Assembly: GCA_902767915.1 (NCBI GenBank)
Contig: CACXJE010000009.1
Span: 1-64,000 of the forward strand
DNA: 64,000 bases
Direction: 5' to 3'
Source: Oscillospiraceae bacterium
Lineage (GTDB): Bacteria > Bacillota > Clostridia > Oscillospirales > Oscillospiraceae
The position numbers were made by a program, and so were the translations under genes. A model generated the notes under the pieces. It was not told where the DNA came from, ran no database searches, and worked only from the letters and a program-made list of their open reading frames with translations. Below, piece by piece: positions 49,488-57,832 of this stretch; within the stretch, counting starts at the first letter, position 1; each line of letters begins with the position of its first letter.

Positions 49488-50417
49488 ATGGCAAAGAGAA
49501 TCGTCATCGCACTGGGCGGCAACGCTCTCGGCAACACTCCTTATGAGCAGCTGAAGCTGGTGGAGGAAACCGCTAAGCCCATCGTGGATTTGATCCAGCA
49601 GGGCAACGAAGTCATCATCGCCCACGGCAACGGCCCCCAGGTCGGCATGATCAACCTTGGCATGGGCACCGCCGCCGAGGCCAAGGCCATCAAGTCTGAC
49701 ATGCCCTTCCCCGAATGCGGCGCCATGAGCCAGGGCTACATCGGCTATCATCTGCAGAACGCCATCGGCAACGAGCTCTCCGCCCGGGGCGTGGAAAAGG
49801 ACGTGGCCACCATCATCACCCAGGTTCTCGTTGACGAAAAGGATCCCGCTTTCCAGAATCCCACCAAGCCCATCGGCGCCTTCTACGACAAGGAAACCGC
49901 CGAGCGGATCGCTGCCGAGAAGGGCTACACCATGGTTGAGGACGCCGGCCGCGGCTATCGCCAGGTCGTACCCTCCCCCAAGCCTGTGGACGTCATTGAA
50001 AAGCACATGGTCAATGCGCTGGTGGATCAGGGCTTTGTGGTCATCACCGTGGGCGGCGGCGGTATCCCCGTCATCCGTAAGGACGGCAAGCTCTACGGCA
50101 CCCCCGCTGTCATTGACAAGGACTTTGCCTCCGCCAAGCTGGCCGAGCTGGTTCACGCCGACGCGCTGGTCATTCTGACCGCTGTGGATCGGGTCTGCAT
50201 CAACTGGGGCAAGCCCAACCAGACCTCTCTGGACGAAATGACCGTTGCCCAGGCCGAGCAGTACTGCACCGAGGGCCACTTTGCTCCCGGCTCCATGCTG
50301 CCCAAGGTCAAGGCTGCCATCTCCTTTGCCAAGACCGGCGGCGAAGCCATCATCGCCTCTCTGGAAAACGCTGGCAAGGCTGTCCGCGGCGAGAGCGGCA
50401 CGGTTGTGCACCTGTAA
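49488..50417 (+). CDS. arcC: Carbamate kinase
   Basis: A 309-aa amino-acid-kinase-fold enzyme interconverting carbamoyl phosphate + ADP with ATP + carbamate (and ammonia). Hallmarks are RIVIALGGNALGN at the start, IAHGNGPQVGMINLGM, VPSPKPVDVIE, VVITVGGGGIPVI and HFAPGSMLPKVKAAISF. It stands alone: no arginine deiminase (arcA) or ornithine carbamoyltransferase (arcB) gene is adjacent, so it may work with another carbamoyl-phosphate source such as purine or agmatine breakdown. A strong terminator follows. Confidence 0.96.
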   Translation: MAKRIVIALGGNALGNTPYEQLKLVEETAKPIVDLIQQGNEVIIAHGNGPQVGMINLGMGTAAEAKAIKSDMPFPECGAMSQGYIGYHLQNAIGNELSARGVEKDVATIITQVLVDEKDPAFQNPTKPIGAFYDKETAERIAAEKGYTMVEDAGRGYRQVVPSPKPVDVIEKHMVNALVDQGFVVITVGGGGIPVIRKDGKLYGTPAVIDKDFASAKLAELVHADALVILTAVDRVCINWGKPNQTSLDEMTVAQAEQYCTEGHFAPGSMLPKVKAAISFAKTGGEAIIASLENAGKAVRGESGTVVHL

Positions 50418-50426
50418 TCAATATTC

Positions 50427-50471
50427 AAAAACGACCGGCTGGAACGGATCCCGTTTCAGTCGGTCGTTTTT
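50427..50471. terminator. Terminator after arcC
   Basis: AAAAACGACCG (50427-50437) pairs with CGGTCGTTTTT (50461-50471), with an inner stem GGAACGG/CCGTTTC. It lies between converging genes and works for both strands. Confidence 0.9.
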
Positions 50472-50512
50472 GTTTTGCCTATAGGTATGGAATCTGCGGG
50501 CTGCGGGCTGTA

Positions 50513-52213
50513 TCACACCGCAAGCTTTCCCTTCAGCGCAACCCCGTGGGCTTCGGCGAAGGCCGCGATCTCCTTCACGGTTTCGGGATCCAGCGGGTTG
50601 GGCAGGCCCGCCCGCTCCAGCGTCTCGAAATATCCGTACATGCCGCCCATGCCGCAGAGCTTCAGATAGCTGCCCCAGGCGTCGCCGCCCTCCACCTGTT
50701 TGCGGAAGATGGCAAAGGCGTCCAGCTGGGCCATGGCGTAGTCCACATAGTAGAAGGGATAGAGGAAAATGTGCTGCTTCTGCATCCAGAAACCGCCGCT
50801 CTCCAAAAATGCGTTGCCGTCGTAGCTGCGCCAAGGCATATATTTCTGTTCGATCTCCCGCCAGAACCTGCGCCAGTCGGCAGGACCCGAGCCGGGATTT
50901 TCAAAGACCCGGTGCTGGAACTCGTCCACGCTGACCAGGTACGGGATCGTCTTCAGCGCGTCGGTGAAATGGGCATAGCGGTATTTGTCCGCCTTGTCCC
51001 CGAAAAAGCGCTCCATCCAGGGGTAAGCAAAGAACTCCATGGTCATGGAGTGGATCTCGTTGATTTCGCTGGTGGAGGTGGTCTGCAGCATGATGGGCAG
51101 ATGCCGGGAAGCGTAATAGGCCTCAAAGGCGTGGCCCGCCTCATGGGTCAGCACGTCCACGTCCGCGGAGGTCCCGTTGAAATTGGAGAAAATGAAGGGC
51201 GCCTTGTGGTCGGGCAGGAAGGTGCAGTAGCCGCCCAGGTGCTTGTTCTCCCGGGTCACCAGATCCAGCAGCCCGTGCGCCGTCATGAAATTGAAGTACT
51301 CCCCGGTCTCCGGGGACATGGCCTCATACATCTGCCGGGCCTTTTCAATCAATTCCTCCGGGGTGCCGACAGGCGTAGCGTTTCCGTCGGCGTATACCAG
51401 GCTCTCATCGTACCATTCCAGCTTTTCCAGCCCCAGGCGCTCCGCCTGTTCCCGAAACAGCTTTTCGCAGATCGGGGTAATGTATCGCCGGACAGCCTCC
51501 CGGAATTCCGCGACCTTTTTCGCGTCGTAGTCGTACCGGCTGCGGGAGAGGTAGGCGTAATCGATGTAATTTGAAAAGCCTAAGCGCTTGGCTATGGTGC
51601 AGCGGGTCCTGACCAGCCTGCCGTACTGCTCCTCCAGCTTGCCGGACACATCCTCGTACAGCTTGGCCCAGGCTTCAAAGGCTTCCTTTCGTTCGGTCCG
51701 GTCGACTGACTGCATGTGACGCAGCAGGCCGTAGAAATTGCACTTCTCCCCTCTGAACTCCACGGAACAGGCAGCCGCGGTCTTGGAGTATTCGGTGCCC
51801 AGGTTGTTCTCCCGGATCGAGGGCAGGATGGTGGTCAGCCTGACCAGCCGCAGCCGGGACTCAATATTCCGGAACAGTTGCGCGCCGTATTTTTCCTCCA
51901 TCCGGTTCCGGAAGGGACTGGCCAGCAGCGCCTTGATTGCCTTCTTGAGGAGCAGCATTTGTTTCGGAAGCTCCCGGTTGTAGAATTTGATCTCCGTGTC
52001 GTAGAACGGGTCCTTCATGTTCATGGTGTTCCGGATGGAGGCGATGGTGTTCTGCGTGTAGACCTTCTCCAGCAGGCGCTGCATCTCCAGAAAGGCTTCG
52101 TCCGCTTCGGCGAAGCTCCCGGCTGCCTTGAACCGGGCCAGACAACGATTGACTTGCTTCTTGAGCTGCTTCAGATCGGGTCTTTCGTATTGCAGGTCCT
52201 TAAATAAATCCAT
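50513..52213 (-). CDS. M3-family oligoendopeptidase (PepF-like)
   Basis: A 566-aa zinc metallopeptidase that trims short peptides in the cytosol. The zinc motif is VLTHEAGHAFEAY (HEAGH) with the distal Glu in EINEIHSMTMEFF. FIFSNFNGTSADVDVLTH before it and the C-terminal VDYAMAQLDAFAIFRK are typical of the M3 clade that lacks a strong match to PepF proper. There is no signal peptide. Length is normal (560-600). Has a good promoter and GGAG site. Confidence 0.94.
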   Translation of the reverse strand: MDLFKDLQYERPDLKQLKKQVNRCLARFKAAGSFAEADEAFLEMQRLLEKVYTQNTIASIRNTMNMKDPFYDTEIKFYNRELPKQMLLLKKAIKALLASPFRNRMEEKYGAQLFRNIESRLRLVRLTTILPSIRENNLGTEYSKTAAACSVEFRGEKCNFYGLLRHMQSVDRTERKEAFEAWAKLYEDVSGKLEEQYGRLVRTRCTIAKRLGFSNYIDYAYLSRSRYDYDAKKVAEFREAVRRYITPICEKLFREQAERLGLEKLEWYDESLVYADGNATPVGTPEELIEKARQMYEAMSPETGEYFNFMTAHGLLDLVTRENKHLGGYCTFLPDHKAPFIFSNFNGTSADVDVLTHEAGHAFEAYYASRHLPIMLQTTSTSEINEIHSMTMEFFAYPWMERFFGDKADKYRYAHFTDALKTIPYLVSVDEFQHRVFENPGSGPADWRRFWREIEQKYMPWRSYDGNAFLESGGFWMQKQHIFLYPFYYVDYAMAQLDAFAIFRKQVEGGDAWGSYLKLCGMGGMYGYFETLERAGLPNPLDPETVKEIAAFAEAHGVALKGKLAV

Positions 52214-52242
52214 TGTGCCGCTCCTTTCAGTTCCTTGTTTCC

Positions 52243-52271
52243 ATTATATACAGAAGGCCAGCCGAACACAA
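52243..52271 (-). promoter_or_regulatory. Promoter of the oligoendopeptidase gene
   Basis: Minus-strand TTGTGT (52266-52271) and TATAAT (52243-52248) with a 17-bp spacer, 30 bp before the ATG. Confidence 0.7.
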
Positions 52272-52372
52272 GCCGCAATAAACAAGATCGGGAGGTTTTT
52301 TTATTCTGTTGTTTTCCCGATGGGCAGAATAATCCGCTCCGCTCCGGGCAAGCTATGGTCGGAGGGATGAAA

Positions 52373-52537
52373 ATGTCTGAAAAACGCAAGAAAACCAATT
52401 CTGTGGAGGTTCCCCAGATCGGCGAGCCTCTGGAAAACCCCAATTTCATTACGCCCACCGCTTTGACCGATCCCCGTAATTACGGCACCGAGCCCTTTCA
52501 CACGGCGCCGGTCTTCCCGGAGCGGTCGGATCGGTGA
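52373..52537 (+). CDS. 54-aa proline-rich mini-protein, copy A
   Basis: ATG at 52373 follows GGAGGG by 6 bases. The protein starts MSEKRKKTNSVEVPQIGEPL and has no signal peptide or helix pattern. It is related to the next gene product: TNSVEVPQIGEPLENPNF and TP.ALTDP align with TNALEIPRLVDMPNPDDY and MP.ALLDP. The family is not recognised. The short, Pro-rich, cytosolic form suggests a peptide that folds on a partner. Confidence 0.55.
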   Translation: MSEKRKKTNSVEVPQIGEPLENPNFITPTALTDPRNYGTEPFHTAPVFPERSDR

Positions 52538-52566
52538 AGAAGCAACCGCTTTACGGAGGTAGGATG

Positions 52567-52737
52567 ATGCTGCGAAAAGACAAACACACCAACGCTCTGG
52601 AAATTCCCCGGCTGGTCGATATGCCGAACCCGGATGATTATCAGATGCCAAACGCGCTGCTGGATCCTCTGGGCAGCTGGACCGGCGTTCCCGCCAATCC
52701 CTGGGAAAAGCCAGTCCAGGACGCGGACGACCTGTAA
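52567..52737 (+). CDS. 56-aa proline-rich mini-protein, copy B
   Basis: The second member of the pair, starting MLRKDKHTNALEIPRLVDMP and ending EKPVQDADDL. GGAGGT lies 6 bases before the ATG at 52567; an ATG one codon earlier and a GTG overlapping the previous stop are alternatives. The NALLDPLGSWTGVPANPWEK stretch is strongly patterned (G, W, P) and likely conserved. It is followed by a good terminator, so the two small genes form their own operon. Function unknown. Confidence 0.6.
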   Translation: MLRKDKHTNALEIPRLVDMPNPDDYQMPNALLDPLGSWTGVPANPWEKPVQDADDL

Positions 52738-52745
52738 CTGAAACC

Positions 52746-52799
52746 CCCGGAGTTCCTGCGGTTCATTCTCCGCAGGGGCTCCGGGAATTCGGTTTTTTT
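52746..52799 (+). terminator. Terminator after the mini-protein pair
   Basis: CCCGGAG (52746-52752) with CTCCGGG (52779-52785) and inner CCTGCGG (52755-52761) with CCGCAGG (52770-52776), then TTTTTTT at 52793-52799. Confidence 0.88.
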
Positions 52800-52833
52800 C
52801 ATTGTTCTCTGTTCGGCCGTTCTTATTTTGAAC

Positions 52834-54291
52834 TCAGCGCTTCTTCTTGTGATGGTAGACCTTTTTGGTCTCTTTCTTCTCCCGCAGCATCTTATTGACC
52901 AGGATGCCCAGGATCAGAGCGCAGGCAACGGTGCGGATCTCAACCGCGCCGAACTTCAGAACCAGGCCGCCCACACCGGTGATCAGAATCACGGAGGCCG
53001 TGAAGAGATTCCGGTTGTCGTTCAGGTCCACGTTCTGCAGCATCTTCAGACCGGAGACCGCGATGAAGCCGTAGAGCGCAATGCAGACGCCGCCCATGAC
53101 GCAGGAGGGAATGGACTGCAGGAAGGCGATGAAGGGGCTCAGGAAGGAAACCAGGATGCAGAGCACAGCGGCGTACCAGATGGTGACAATGGAGGCGTTG
53201 CCGGTGATGGCCACGCAGCCGATGGATTCGCCGTAAGTGGTATTGGGACAGCCGCCGAAGACCGCGCCGGCCATGGAGCCCACGCCGTCGCCCAGCAGGG
53301 TGTTGTGCAGACCGGGCTCCTTGAGCAGGTCCTGCTCCACGATGGTGGAAAGATTCTTATGGTCGGCAATATGCTCGGCAAAGACCACGAAGGCCACCGG
53401 AACATAGGCCGTGAAGATCGTGACAAAGTAGCTGAAGCTCAGAGAGGAAAAGCCGCCCCGGGCCCGCCAGAAGGTGAATTCCGGCAGATTCACAAAGGAC
53501 TTCAGGCTCAGCTTGCCGAAGCAGTCCGCGAAGGGCTGGAAGCTGATGACCTTGAGGGCGTCATTTCCGGTTCCGGCGCCGATCAGATAGAAAATGCAGG
53601 CGCAGGCATAGCCGGCCAGGATGCCGATGATAAAGGGAATCAGGCGCGCCATCTTTTTGCCGTAGTGGGCAGCAAGAATCGTACACAGCAGGGTCACAAG
53701 GCCGCACACCAGGCAGACATAGACGGAGCCGACGGGATTGAAGACAGCCTTTTCCACGATGGCGGGGATGCCGTCCTGCAGCTCGATGACGTTCTCCACG
53801 CCCTGTACCGTGACGCTGCTCTTGAGCAGATCCGAAACCGCATTGGGCGCAAGGGACAGACCGATGATGGCCACGGTGGGACCGATGACCACAGGGGGCA
53901 TCAGCTTATTCAGCCAGTCTGTGCCGAGGGTCTTGGCAAAGATGGCCAGAATCACATAAACAAGCCCTGCCAGCACTGCGCCGATGATCAGTCCGAGGAA
54001 ACCGAGGCTGACGGTTGCGGCGCCCGCGAAGGCAGAGCACATAGATCCGATGAACGCAAAGGAGGAGCCGAGAAACACCGGGCTCTTGGAACGGGTGAAC
54101 AGAAGATACACAATGGTGCCGACGCCTGCGCCGAACAGGGCCGCTGCCGGGCTCATGTCCACGCCCATCGAGCCGTTGACAATGGCGGGAACCGCCAGCG
54201 TCGCAGCCATGATGGCCAGCAGCTGCTGGAACGCGAACACAACACGCTGGGAGAATTTCGGTTTGTCTTTGATGCCGTAGATCAGTTTCAT
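52834..54291 (-). CDS. Uracil/xanthine permease (NCS2 family)
   Basis: A 485-aa membrane transporter with about 12-14 helices of the NCS2/NAT family. The QQLLAIMAATLAVPAIV stretch at the N-terminus and the substrate-site segments VVFAEHIADHKNLS and CPNTTYGESIGCVAITG are typical of UraA-type permeases. A C-terminal basic tail ends KKVYHHKKKR. Start at 54291 follows AGAGGT; an upstream frame through the leader hairpin is rejected. The leader contains a terminator-like hairpin, so expression is probably controlled by attenuation. Uracil is the likelier substrate, but xanthine cannot be excluded. Confidence 0.9.
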   Translation of the reverse strand: MKLIYGIKDKPKFSQRVVFAFQQLLAIMAATLAVPAIVNGSMGVDMSPAAALFGAGVGTIVYLLFTRSKSPVFLGSSFAFIGSMCSAFAGAATVSLGFLGLIIGAVLAGLVYVILAIFAKTLGTDWLNKLMPPVVIGPTVAIIGLSLAPNAVSDLLKSSVTVQGVENVIELQDGIPAIVEKAVFNPVGSVYVCLVCGLVTLLCTILAAHYGKKMARLIPFIIGILAGYACACIFYLIGAGTGNDALKVISFQPFADCFGKLSLKSFVNLPEFTFWRARGGFSSLSFSYFVTIFTAYVPVAFVVFAEHIADHKNLSTIVEQDLLKEPGLHNTLLGDGVGSMAGAVFGGCPNTTYGESIGCVAITGNASIVTIWYAAVLCILVSFLSPFIAFLQSIPSCVMGGVCIALYGFIAVSGLKMLQNVDLNDNRNLFTASVILITGVGGLVLKFGAVEIRTVACALILGILVNKMLREKKETKKVYHHKKKR

Positions 54292-54367
54292 GGGGATACC
54301 TCTCTTTCTTCTCGCGGTTTCGTCCTCTCGGCAAAGAAATCCCCGGACTCTGAACAGGGCAAAAAGG

Positions 54368-54403
54368 AAAAACGTACCCTGTCCGTCAGACGGGTACGTT
54401 TTT
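54368..54403 (-). promoter_or_regulatory. Attenuator hairpin in the permease leader
   Basis: AAAAACGTACCC (54368-54379) pairs exactly with GGGTACGTTTTT (54392-54403) around a 12-base loop, followed on the minus strand by a T-rich tract. It lies between the promoter and the permease ATG. No PyrR-type binding loop or purine riboswitch core was recognised upstream, so the sensor is unknown. Confidence 0.65.
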
Positions 54404-54464
54404 TCAGCGATAGAAGCGGTCTTTTCAGGCCGATCATTCCCGCCTTGAAGACTTTTCAGACGAG

Positions 54465-54493
54465 AGTATATCAAAAAACAGGCATCGTGTCAA
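54465..54493 (-). promoter_or_regulatory. Promoter of the permease gene
   Basis: Minus-strand TTGACA (54488-54493, perfect) and TATACT (54465-54470) with a 17-bp spacer, giving a leader of about 165 bases. Confidence 0.8.
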
Positions 54494-54572
54494 GCAATTC
54501 TGTCGGATTTCTCCGAATTCCGGATAACGCACAATTTTGTCCGCCGGCAGAAAGGCCCGGATTGTGCGTTTT

Positions 54573-55133
54573 TCAAATACTGTACAGCCCGCAGCCCAGC
54601 ACCGCCGAGATCCCGATCAGGACAATCGGAGAGAGCTTTTTTCGGAACAGATACTTTGCCGCAAGCATCACCCCTGCCAGCAGCGCTCCGATCACGACGG
54701 CACGCCAGTCCGCCCTTCCCTGCCCCGCTCCGGCGCAGTTCTCCCAAAGCATCCAGGCGCCGGTTGCCAGGACGATTCCCGCCACACAGGATTCCAGGCC
54801 CTTCAGGATCGCTTGGACAAATCTGTGCTTCAGCAGCTGCTTCAGCGCTGCCATCAGCAGAAGGATGATCACAAAGGCCGGCAGAACCACCGCTGCCGTG
54901 GCCAGAATCGCCCCAAGGACGCCGCCCCGCTCGCTGCCCACATAGGTAGCCAGGTTTACCATAATCGGCCCCGGGGTGGATTCACTGATGGCGATCATAT
55001 CGGTCAGCGCGCCCTCGTCCAGCCAGCCGTAGGACAGGACCACCTCCCGGATCAACGGAATCGCCCCGTAAGCGCCCCCGAAGGAAAACAGTCCCACCTT
55101 CAAAAAGCCCCAAAACAGCTCCAGCCAGATCAT
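54573..55133 (-). CDS. Chromate transporter subunit, short ChrA, second
   Basis: A 186-aa short-chain CHR-family protein. The conserved N-terminus FWGFLKVGLFSFGGAYGAIP and SESTPGPIMVNLATYVG are the CHR motifs. Five or six helices follow. Short CHR proteins work as pairs; the other half is encoded directly upstream with an ATGA overlap. Family members export chromate with protons, but in anaerobes other anions are likely. It is the last gene of the minus-strand cluster. Confidence 0.92.
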   Translation of the reverse strand: MIWLELFWGFLKVGLFSFGGAYGAIPLIREVVLSYGWLDEGALTDMIAISESTPGPIMVNLATYVGSERGGVLGAILATAAVVLPAFVIILLLMAALKQLLKHRFVQAILKGLESCVAGIVLATGAWMLWENCAGAGQGRADWRAVVIGALLAGVMLAAKYLFRKKLSPIVLIGISAVLGCGLYSI

Positions 55134-55714
55134 CCGTCGTCCTCCTTCCCTGCCGCCTGCTTCTGAGAGAGCAGGCAGGCTGCAAAGGAGATCACCGCGG
55201 CAATCAGCAGCAGCCAGATTGTGGAAAAGCGCCAGGAAAACAGATTGATCAGCAGCATCGCGGCGGCGGCTCCGACGAACAGCGTCAGCGGAAGGGCCTT
55301 TTTCTCCAGTCGACGCAGCATGTTCAAGCCTGCCTGCAGGATCAGCAGACTGACGGCAATTTTGATCCCCCGGAAGGCGTTCACCACCATCGGGATCTCC
55401 AGGAAGCTGCGGAATAACAGAGAAATACCCAGAATGATCCCAAAGGAAGGCAGCACAACGCCGAGGGTTGCCGCCAGGGCGCCGAGAAAGCCGCCCCGGC
55501 GGTTTCCTACATAGGTCGCGCAGTTGATGGCCACGGGTCCGGGGGTGGATTCCGCCAGCACGGTGATGCGCAGCATCTCCTCATGGGTGATCCACCCCTG
55601 CCGTTCCACGCAGATTGATTCGATCAGCGGCAGCATGGCATAGCCGCCGCCGAAGGTGAACAGGCCGATTTTGAAAAACGTCCAAAACAGGCTGCGCTTT
55701 TGTTGCTTTCGCAT
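55130..55714 (-). CDS. Chromate transporter subunit, short ChrA, first
   Basis: A 194-aa short-chain CHR protein with FWTFFKIGLFTFGGGYAMLP and AESTPGPVAINCATYVG. It overlaps the second subunit gene by 4 bp, so the two halves are made in equal amounts; they face opposite ways in the membrane in studied pairs. A 98-bp gap with a weak hairpin separates it from the redox genes upstream, so it may or may not share the TetR-controlled transcript. Confidence 0.92.
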   Translation of the reverse strand: MRKQQKRSLFWTFFKIGLFTFGGGYAMLPLIESICVERQGWITHEEMLRITVLAESTPGPVAINCATYVGNRRGGFLGALAATLGVVLPSFGIILGISLLFRSFLEIPMVVNAFRGIKIAVSLLILQAGLNMLRRLEKKALPLTLFVGAAAAMLLINLFSWRFSTIWLLLIAAVISFAACLLSQKQAAGKEDDG

Positions 55715-55812
55715 AGTCTACGCCTCCGTCAAATAAGGTCAGTTCCTTCCTCCGAACCGGTTTCCCCCGTTTTCGGGTCTGTCCGGATCAGACAGTCTTG
55801 GTAGCGTTTCTA

Positions 55813-56166
55813 TTACTTGTCCTTCTCGGTCAGGGCCGGGGTCTCCTCGTTCCAGACCTCCTTGGCCAGACGGAACACGGCCCAGCCCTTGGGCCAGCCC
55901 ACGTACATGGTGGCGTGGGTGATGATGGCGGCGATCTCCTGCTTGGTAACCCCGTGGGCCTTGGCGTTTTGCAAATGGTAGGTCAGGGAGGAATCCGTGA
56001 TCCCGGAGGCCATCAGAGACACCACGGTAATGATACACTTGGTCTTAACGTCGATGGCTTCCTCGTTCCACACCTCGCCGAAGAGCACGTCGTCATTGAG
56101 ATGGGCGAACATGGGAGCAAAGTTTCCCAGTTGCGTTCTGCCTGCGTTCTGTACGATTTTTTCCAT
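55813..56166 (-). CDS. Carboxymuconolactone decarboxylase-family protein
   Basis: A 117-aa all-helical protein of the CMD/AhpD-like family (PMFAHLNDDVLFGEVWNEEA at the N-terminus, LQNAKAHGVTKQEIAAIITH and YVGWPKGWAVFRLA). The redox CxxC of AhpD is absent, and only one Cys (KCIITV) is present. It is therefore more like the gamma-CMD or small stress-linked subgroup than a true peroxidase partner. It lies 12 bp after the monooxygenase-like gene in the TetR-side cluster. Confidence 0.88.
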   Translation of the reverse strand: MEKIVQNAGRTQLGNFAPMFAHLNDDVLFGEVWNEEAIDVKTKCIITVVSLMASGITDSSLTYHLQNAKAHGVTKQEIAAIITHATMYVGWPKGWAVFRLAKEVWNEETPALTEKDK

Positions 56167-56178
56167 AGTTTTCGCTCC

Positions 56179-56505
56179 TTATTTTCTGATAAATTCGCTG
56201 TCCGGGTCCGGCGTGTCTGCCGAGCCGAACCGCTCCGCCTCCATGTGCAGGTCATATTTCTCCCGCAGAGCAGCCAGCTGCTGCATCATCGGGCTCGCAT
56301 GGTGGGCGTCAATGGCTGCCTGATCCCGCCAGCTGTCGATGAGAAGGATCGTTTCCGGGTCATCCAGCGGGACAAAGTACCGATACCGAAGATTCCCCTC
56401 CTCGGCCCGGATCGCCTCCGCAATCCCGCTGCGCTCCATCTCCTCGGCAAATAAACGGGCCTTTCCGTTCTCTCCGTGATAATACAAATTGACTGTGATG
56501 CTCAT
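56179..56505 (-). CDS. ABM-domain quinol monooxygenase-like protein
   Basis: A 108-aa dimeric alpha-beta barrel protein of the antibiotic-biosynthesis-monooxygenase (YgiN-like) family. The N-terminal strand ITVNLYYHGENGKARLF is followed by the helix region and RYFVPLDDPETILLIDSWRD, then AAIDAHHASPMMQQLAAL, typical of the family. Such proteins act on quinols or flavins without a cofactor, or sense them. It lies between the flavodoxin and CMD genes in one transcript. Confidence 0.85.
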   Translation of the reverse strand: MSITVNLYYHGENGKARLFAEEMERSGIAEAIRAEEGNLRYRYFVPLDDPETILLIDSWRDQAAIDAHHASPMMQQLAALREKYDLHMEAERFGSADTPDPDSEFIRK

Positions 56506-56542
56506 TTCCGCAATCGGTCCTTTCCTTCCTGCATTCCCAGCC

Positions 56543-57022
56543 CTACAGTGCCTGCTTCAGCCAGGCCCGGATCTCTTTTTCGTCAGGTCGGTTGATCTGG
56601 ACGCCCTTGCCCCAGCGCACGCTGCCACGGACGTTCTTGTGGAGCTCCGTATCGCTGCGGCCCACGCCGCTGCCGCCGGAGGTGCAGAAGGGCAGGATGG
56701 TTTTGCCGGAGAGCTCGCAGCCCTCCAGGAAGGTTTCTACGATCCGCGGCGCCACGCCCCACCAGATGGGGAAGCCGACGATCAGCGTGTCATAGCTGTC
56801 CAGATCGGGAAGCGCCCCTTGAAGCTCCGGCCTTGCAGAGGGGTCCTTCATCTCCAAAGTGCTGCGGCTCCTGCGATCCATCCAGTTCAGATCCGCGTCG
56901 GTATAGGGCTCCTTTGGCCGGATCTCATAAAAATCTCCGCCGCAGATCCGGGCAATCTCCTGCCCGACTCGTTTGGTCACGCCGCTGGCGGAAAACACCG
57001 CCACCAAAATACGATTTGCCAT
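56543..57022 (-). CDS. Cytosolic flavodoxin
   Basis: A 159-aa flavodoxin. The phosphate loop is FSASGVTKRVGQEIA, followed by GGDFYEIRPKEPYTDADLNW and DTLIVGFPIWWGVAPRIVET with the W-W isoalloxazine-side motif, then LPFCTSGGSGVGRSD. It is a paralogue of the exported lipoprotein flavodoxin encoded on the other side of the TetR gene, with the same order of motifs and gaps. It is likely an electron carrier or quinone/FMN reductase. No signal peptide. Regulated with tetR. Confidence 0.93.
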   Translation of the reverse strand: MANRILVAVFSASGVTKRVGQEIARICGGDFYEIRPKEPYTDADLNWMDRRSRSTLEMKDPSARPELQGALPDLDSYDTLIVGFPIWWGVAPRIVETFLEGCELSGKTILPFCTSGGSGVGRSDTELHKNVRGSVRWGKGVQINRPDEKEIRAWLKQAL

Positions 57023-57061
57023 TGTCTCTGCTCCTCTTATTCTCCTTTTTGAAAGATTTGG

Positions 57062-57682
57062 TCAACCCAGCAGCCTGCGCAGGCAGGCCAGGGTCAGTTC
57101 ATAGATGGAAAGATAGTGGAAGTCTACGCCGGCGTGCTCCATAGCAGTCCGCTGCTTTTCCGTCACCGCGGTGTAGGGATAGATGCCGAACATAAACGGA
57201 AAGAAGACCAGCCGGAAGCTCTGCCGCCGTGCAGCATCCAGCTCCGGGCAGAACTTTTGCAGGATCCGATCCATATTTTCCAGGGATTTGCCGTAGGCGC
57301 GCTTAAAAGACACCAGAAGCTCCGGGCGGCTGTTGGCCTCCATGTCGTAGTTGTTCATGGCCAGAAGCTTCAATAGCTGCTCCCGCTTCTCGAGAGATCG
57401 GGCCAGCAGCTCCGCCAGTTCAGTCCGGCTGAGCCCCTCGTGCGCAATCAGGATCGTTTCCAGCTCCTTGTTCCAAAGATCATACTCCCGCTCATAGAGG
57501 GCCAGGAAGATCTCTTCCTTGGTTTGAAAATAATTATAAATGGTGGGACGGGAGAAGGACGTTGCCTCGCTGATTTCCTTCAACGTGATTTCCTTGAAGC
57601 TCATGGTCTGATACAGCCGCCGGCAGGCGTTGATGATCTCCTCCCGCCGGGTGGCGATCAGCTCCGGGGTTCCCTTAATCAT
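57062..57682 (-). CDS. TetR-family repressor of the redox locus
   Basis: A 206-aa TetR-type regulator. The helix-turn-helix is at 10-57 (RREEIINACRRLYQTMSFKE, then ITLKEISEATSFSRPTIYNY and FQTKEEIF). The C-terminal ligand domain is helical, with AMNNYDMEANSRPELL and FPFMFGIYPYTAVTEKQ. Members with this C-domain often sense small organic or redox-active molecules. Four copies of a TGACAC-type palindrome surround its own promoter and the divergent one, so it probably represses both transcripts. Confidence 0.94.
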   Translation of the reverse strand: MIKGTPELIATRREEIINACRRLYQTMSFKEITLKEISEATSFSRPTIYNYFQTKEEIFLALYEREYDLWNKELETILIAHEGLSRTELAELLARSLEKREQLLKLLAMNNYDMEANSRPELLVSFKRAYGKSLENMDRILQKFCPELDAARRQSFRLVFFPFMFGIYPYTAVTEKQRTAMEHAGVDFHYLSIYELTLACLRRLLG

Positions 57683-57729
57683 AGTCTTGCTCCTAGCAGC
57701 GTATTTGCTGACACCGTGTCAGCTATTTC

Positions 57730-57758
57730 AGTGTATCACAGAATTGACACCGTGTCAA
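57730..57758 (-). promoter_or_regulatory. Promoter of tetR and downstream redox genes
   Basis: Minus-strand TTGACA (57753-57758) and TACACT (57730-57735) with a 17-bp spacer. The -35 box lies inside operator copy 2, and the predicted start falls at copy 1. Confidence 0.8.
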
Positions 57759-57803
57759 CACCATTTCCATCGTTTCCACTCAAAAAAATGCCTGCGCAGG
57801 GTA

Positions 57804-57832
57804 TTGACACAGTGTCAGCTTCGGTGTATAAT
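57804..57832 (+). promoter_or_regulatory. Promoter of the exported flavodoxin gene
   Basis: TTGACA (57804-57809) and TATAAT (57827-57832), a perfect pair with a 17-bp spacer. The -35 box lies inside operator copy 3, and copy 4 sits at the predicted start site. A bound repressor would block it fully. Confidence 0.88.

Noticed and set aside
52828..54945. 705-codon plus-strand frame across the permease
   Set aside because: It is antisense to a clear NCS2 permease and crosses its promoter and attenuator.
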